From Panagrolaimus kolymaensis (taxonomy: Eukaryota > Nematoda > Chromadorea > Rhabditida > Panagrolaimidae), in the NCBI GenBank assembly GCA_028622995.1, contig JAJQJQ010000011.1, forward strand, positions 4,898,001-4,962,000: a DNA stretch of 64,000 nucleotides. Direction: 5' to 3'. Shown here piece by piece: positions 60,028 through 64,000 of the stretch (its first letter is position 1; the number at the start of each line of letters is the position of its first letter). A program made the translations under genes and the position numbers. The notes below the pieces were generated by a model, which was not told the origin of the DNA, did no database searches, and was given only the letters and a program-made list of their open reading frames with translations.

Positions 60028-61590
60028 TTATTCAATGGTGTCATCCAATGTAATAAGAGAAATATTAGCAATTTCTTGCGTTCCTAAGGATTTAGCAGCT
60101 TTCTTTGGTGCAATCGTATTTTTCTTTTTGGTAATTGATTTCGAAATGGCAGCATGTTTATCATTAATACTTGTACCAAATTTAGAACCAATTGATTTCG
60201 TAGAACTTGAATGACGAGTAAACCGAGGAACCATAGGTGAAACTTCATTAATTGCAGCAGAATGAGAAGTTGTAGGCTGATTGTCCCTTAAATTGAAAAG
60301 ATTAAGTTTATAACTTCTTACAAAGAATACTCACAAAAAGAAAGGAAAATTAAAACTTACATATCAATTTCTTCATAAACATTGCGAAAAGCTTTTAATG
60401 GCTTTTTGATTTTAGGAGGTGTATAAGAAAGATCAAAAGTACGAAAATTTGGCTTTTGTTTATGAGCAGAGTCCATAATATGTTTGGAATAAACAGGTGT
60501 ATCACGATTAAAGCCCAACGATAGCCGAGATTTCTTGCCAGGAGGACTAAAATATTTTGTTAGGTACTTATGAAAAAATATAACACCAACTTACCTATAA
60601 TTGATAATTTCTTTTAAAGCTGGATTAGGTGTTGGTGGTTCTTCGCCATTGGCCACAGCTTCACGATACTTCTTAACTTCTTCTTGTAACTTTGTGATAA
60701 GTTCTTGATCCCTCAATCGTTTTTGTTTTTCAGATGTCAAAGACTTTTCAGTCTCTTTAAGAGATTTATTTGATATTTCTAATCTTCGTGTTAGATCATT
60801 GTTCTTATTGGTCATCATTTTAAGAAATTTAGTTTCGTTGATTATACCATTGGACGTTACATAATCATCAAACTCTGATTCACCTTTGCCCTTTTCGGTT
60901 AACATTTTGTAGCTAAAAAATGAAAAAATGTAAATTCTACAGAAAATTTTTAGCTTACAATAAAGAAGCACGAAGTTTTGCTTTGGTGCTTTCAAGTTCA
61001 TTTCGCATTGCATTATAACCTTGGAGTTGATCTTCCATTGAGAGAAGTTGAGCTTGTAGAATGAAAGTTTGTTCTTTTTCTTTATTCAGCTTTTCAATCT
61101 AGAAAAAAAAATATATTCAAACTGTTTATAAAGTTGATAACATACTTGCTTAGTAAGTGAGTGCTTTTCAGCAGCTAACTTTTGTTTTTCTCCAACAACT
61201 TTTGCGAGTTCTTCGTTCACATCATCATATTTGGATTGAAGTTCAGCAACCTGAAAAACACAGTTAAAACTATTAAATAATTTTAAAACATACCCTTTGA
61301 GCTGAATGAGGATCTTGAGTTGCAAAAGTGTCATCCAAGTTAGTTTCTTGAATATAAAGCTTTACAATATCTCGTTCAGTTGCTTTAGTACGACATGATG
61401 AACAATTTTTTCCTGTCTAAAAACAAATATTTTATTATCAAAAAAGAGTTTTAGAAATATATTTAATCTTTACTTTAATCCATTGACGAATACATTTTTC
61501 ATGAAAGGTATGCCCACATTTCCCGACAGCATATGTTTGAGAAGCAGTTAGATGAGAAAGACAAATAGGACATTGTCCAATTCCAGCCAT
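60028..61590 (-). CDS. TRAIP-like RING E3 ubiquitin ligase
   Basis: Exons: 61590-61474, 61416-61294, 61250-61146, 61098-60959, 60912-60595, 60546-60361, 60286-60028; 415 residues. An N-terminal RING finger (residues about 7-45: CPIC, then CGHTFHEKCI, then CSSC across intron 1) has the C3HC4 ligands. A long coiled coil follows (about 75-245) with the heptads split by introns, then a basic Ser/Thr-rich tail. This order is that of TRAIP, the nuclear E3 ligase that unloads replisomes and clears DNA-protein crosslinks. The tail ends TLDDTIE rather than a recognisable PIP box. It starts 205 bp from NDUFAF7 on the other strand. Confidence 0.8.
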
Positions 61591-61795
61591 ACTCGTTTGT
61601 AAGTAGCAAAATAACAGGAAACGTTTAAAACTAAAAGTTAGTTATTTAGCAAAGATGCAAAGTGTAAAATTGAAGTGAAAAAATCCAAGAGCAACCGAAA
61701 ATTTCCTCTCGCGCTATTTTTTGGCTAAAAGAGTAAAAAAGAATAACGTTTTGGTTTGAATTCAAAAATTTAGTCAAAGTCTTTTTCAATCAACA
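61591..61795. promoter_or_regulatory. Divergent promoter between the RING gene and NDUFAF7
   Basis: Only 205 bp separates the two ATGs, so both genes share this short upstream region. No specific motif identified. Confidence 0.5.
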
Positions 61796-63420
61796 ATGAT
61801 CGTCATTAGCTTCAATCCGATTAGATTTACTTCAACTTTTCTAAGAAGATTTTCAACTTGTCAACGACGATTAAAAAATGTTATCAATCCTTATGACAAG
61901 AAGCAAGATGAAGCATTGTATTTATTTATTCGAGATAAAATTAAAACTAATGGGCCGATAACCGTGCACGAATATATGCAATTAGCTTCTTCTTCGGCTT
62001 CTGGATATTACGTAAATAAAACTTTTAAAAATGAAGTAAGTTAAAAAAAAATGATTTATAAAATTACATTTAATCTTTAGGGTAAAATCTTTGGTGCTGG
62101 TGGAGATTTCATTACTGCTCCAGAATTGACTCAAGTTTTTGGTGAACTTTTGGCTGTATGGATTTATAATGAACTGGCAAACACTGGATACAAAGGAGAA
62201 TGGCAATTAGTTGAACTTGGTCCAGGAAGTGGGAGTTTAATGGTAGACATGTTAGGTGCATTCAAAAAGTTTGAAGTAATTTTTTCAAAAAAAAATCTCT
62301 GTAAAAATTCCATTTTTAGGAACAAGAAAAGTTAACCGTACATTTCGTTGAAATTTCTGATGCTCTCATAGATGAACAAGAAAAGAAACTTTGTGGGAAT
62401 GTTACAAAAAATATTATAGGAAAATCCTATGTACGAAAGAATCGATCGCTTTATGGTATAAATATTTTCTGGCATCGAGATATCAATGAAATACCAAACA
62501 AGGTTGGATAGCTATTGTGCCATCGTTGTATTTGTTAATTTTTCATTTTTTAGTTCACTACTTTTGTTGCAAATGAATTTTTGGATGCTTTACCTATTCA
62601 CCAATTTACAAAAACCGAAAAAGGATGGCACGAAGTTTATGTCAATCTTGATACAAGTGAAAAGTTAAAATTTATGCTTTCAAAAGGCGAAAATGTTCAT
62701 ACGAAGTTTGTTTCTTTTAATAACAACCTTTTATTTATTAACATTTTTTTAGAGGGCTGCTTCCTGATTATATTCGAAATGATGAAGCAAGAAAACATTG
62801 GGAAATTTCTCCTGAAGCTGGAACCATAGTTCATCAAATTGCTGAAAGGTATGTTATATCTGAATTGGAATATTGTAAAGCTCAATTTTTCCAGAGTAAC
62901 TGCAGATGGAGGCTTCGCATTATTTGTTGATTATGGTCACGACGGCGCAAGACTAGAATTATCACTTCGTGCTTATCATAAACATGCTTTGGTTGATCCT
63001 CTCGCTTCCCCAGGACGAAATGATATTACAGCGGATGTTAATTTTGGTTATTTGAAAAGTTTAATTGTAGAACAAGTGATGGTTTATGGACCGGTACAAC
63101 AATGGTAAATTTTACAATAAGATTATTTTTAGTCACTTCACTGATATTTTAGGCAATTTTTGGCTCAACTTGGAATTCTCGCAAGAATGCAATATCTCAT
63201 GAAATCAAGCAAATCAAAAGAAGAACGCGAAAATCTTTATAATGCTTACAAATTATTGATGACTGGAAATGAAAGTGGTGGAATGGGAGCTGCTTTCCAA
63301 TGTTTGTCAATTTTTCCAAAAAGTTTATCATCAATTATGGAAAAACGTGGAAATTTTCCCGACGGATTTCGACCTTTAGAAGTTCAACTTGAACAAGAAA
63401 ATAATAGTGAAAATGTTTAG
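61796..63420 (+). CDS. NDUFAF7: NDUFAF7-like mitochondrial complex I arginine methyltransferase
   Basis: Exons: 61796-62035, 62081-62275, 62320-62502, 62554-62705, 62753-62848, 62895-63104, 63153-63420; 447 residues (human 441). NDUFAF7 (MidA family) dimethylates an arginine of NDUFS2 early in complex I assembly. The N-terminal ~25 residues are basic and Ser/Phe-rich, fitting a matrix targeting signal. Then come GPITVHEYMQLA, GDFITAPELTQVFGE, the SAM-binding ELGPGSGSLM (about residue 127), FVANEFLDALPIHQF and FVDYGHDG, all hallmarks of the family. An AATAAA follows at 63463-63468, 43 bp past the stop. Confidence 0.93.
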
Positions 63421-64000
63421 AGATAAATTTATTATGTTTGTAATTGTATATTTTGTTTTAAAAATAAAGTTTTATTATTGTTTTTTGGCTACGATTTCTC
63501 CATGATTTATTTCTTCTCTTATTGATCATGCTACAAACCTAACTGCAATTATTATTTGATTTATTCTATTACTTATTGTTCCTGATGCTATTTCATATTG
63601 GAGAGTTAAATCAAATTAAAAAAAATCCGCGATCAAGATCGTAAAATTATGTAGAATATCAATATTAAAGCTAAATTTCGTTTATAGCATGCGCATGCAA
63701 ACACAAAAACACATTTTATTATTTTATCTATGATGCGCTTACGACAAAATTTATCAAATGTGTTTTTCTCTTTATTAACCAAGTTTTTTGTTTTGAATAA
63801 AGTAAGCTTGAATTATTTCCGTTAATACTTTCCAATTTATTTTTACTATGAAAAAGCATAAATTTTCTGACGATATATATTATTTATGTCATTTACAAAA
63901 AGAGTCATTGTTTAAACAGACATTTTATTATTTTGCAATGCTTGAAATCAATTTTTTTGTTGGAACAAAAGTTCAAACAAAAGCTTTTTGGAAAACTGTC
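63421..64000. other. Intergenic AT-rich end of window
   Basis: 3' UTR and poly(A) signal (63463-63468) of NDUFAF7, then non-coding AT-rich DNA without a recognised feature. Confidence 0.6.

Overview
The window is nuclear DNA of an AT-rich nematode. The reasons are about 98 introns, mostly of roughly 45-60 bp with GTAAGT-like donors and T-rich acceptors; splice acceptors sitting just upstream of start codons with no cis donor, as expected for spliced-leader trans-splicing; one tightly packed same-strand gene cluster that looks like an operon; and typical nematode families (trehalose-6-phosphate synthase with a phosphatase-like tail, an expanded CK1/TTBK kinase, a MUT-7-type exonuclease, a divergent Na,K-ATPase-like pump). 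Most introns end in TAG rather than the CAG preferred in Caenorhabditis. A clade IV (Tylenchina-like) worm is my guess; the species cannot be read from the sequence.

Layout. 1-2.5 kb, minus strand: the 5' part of a TTBK/CK1-like kinase that runs off the left edge, and a short gene encoding only the C-terminal part of an SPT5-like elongation factor. 2.5-8.7 kb: gene-poor DNA with a very GC-rich hairpin, a tRNA-like Pol III relic and a 621-bp foldback element with 151-bp arms. 8.7-14 kb: trehalose-6-phosphate synthase (plus). 14.5-19.4 kb: two secreted carboxylesterases arranged head to head. 19.5-24.6 kb: a four-gene minus-strand cluster, in order of transcription TOM70, WDR83/MORG1, COA4 and an unknown TPR-like protein. 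24.9-32.2 kb, plus: FIG4 lipid phosphatase (with a MITE in an intron) and a MUT-7/EXD3-like exonuclease. 34.6-42.5 kb: a large TIL/DOMON/SEA transmembrane protein with 16 exons. 44.9-47.3 kb: a Ly6-like GPI-type protein and a convergent unknown secreted basic protein. 47.3-53.5 kb: repeat-rich DNA with one small secreted-protein gene and a doubtful gene relic. 53.6-59.8 kb: an Na,K-ATPase-alpha-like protein lacking key pump residues. 60-63.4 kb: a divergent pair, a TRAIP-like RING protein (minus) and NDUFAF7 (plus).

Several genes serve mitochondria: TOM70 and COA4 in the putative operon, and NDUFAF7 at the right. Gene models were assembled by hand from intron phase and splice signals. Every protein-coding model listed joins into a continuous frame, except the doubtful relic at 51.7-52.5 kb. 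Two introns need GC-AG splicing to keep frame.

The most unusual items are the SPT5 C-terminal solo gene, the degenerate Na,K-ATPase-like protein, the FIG4 intronic MITE with perfect 9-bp target duplications, the foldback element, and a dispersed small inverted-repeat family present between 41 and 52 kb.
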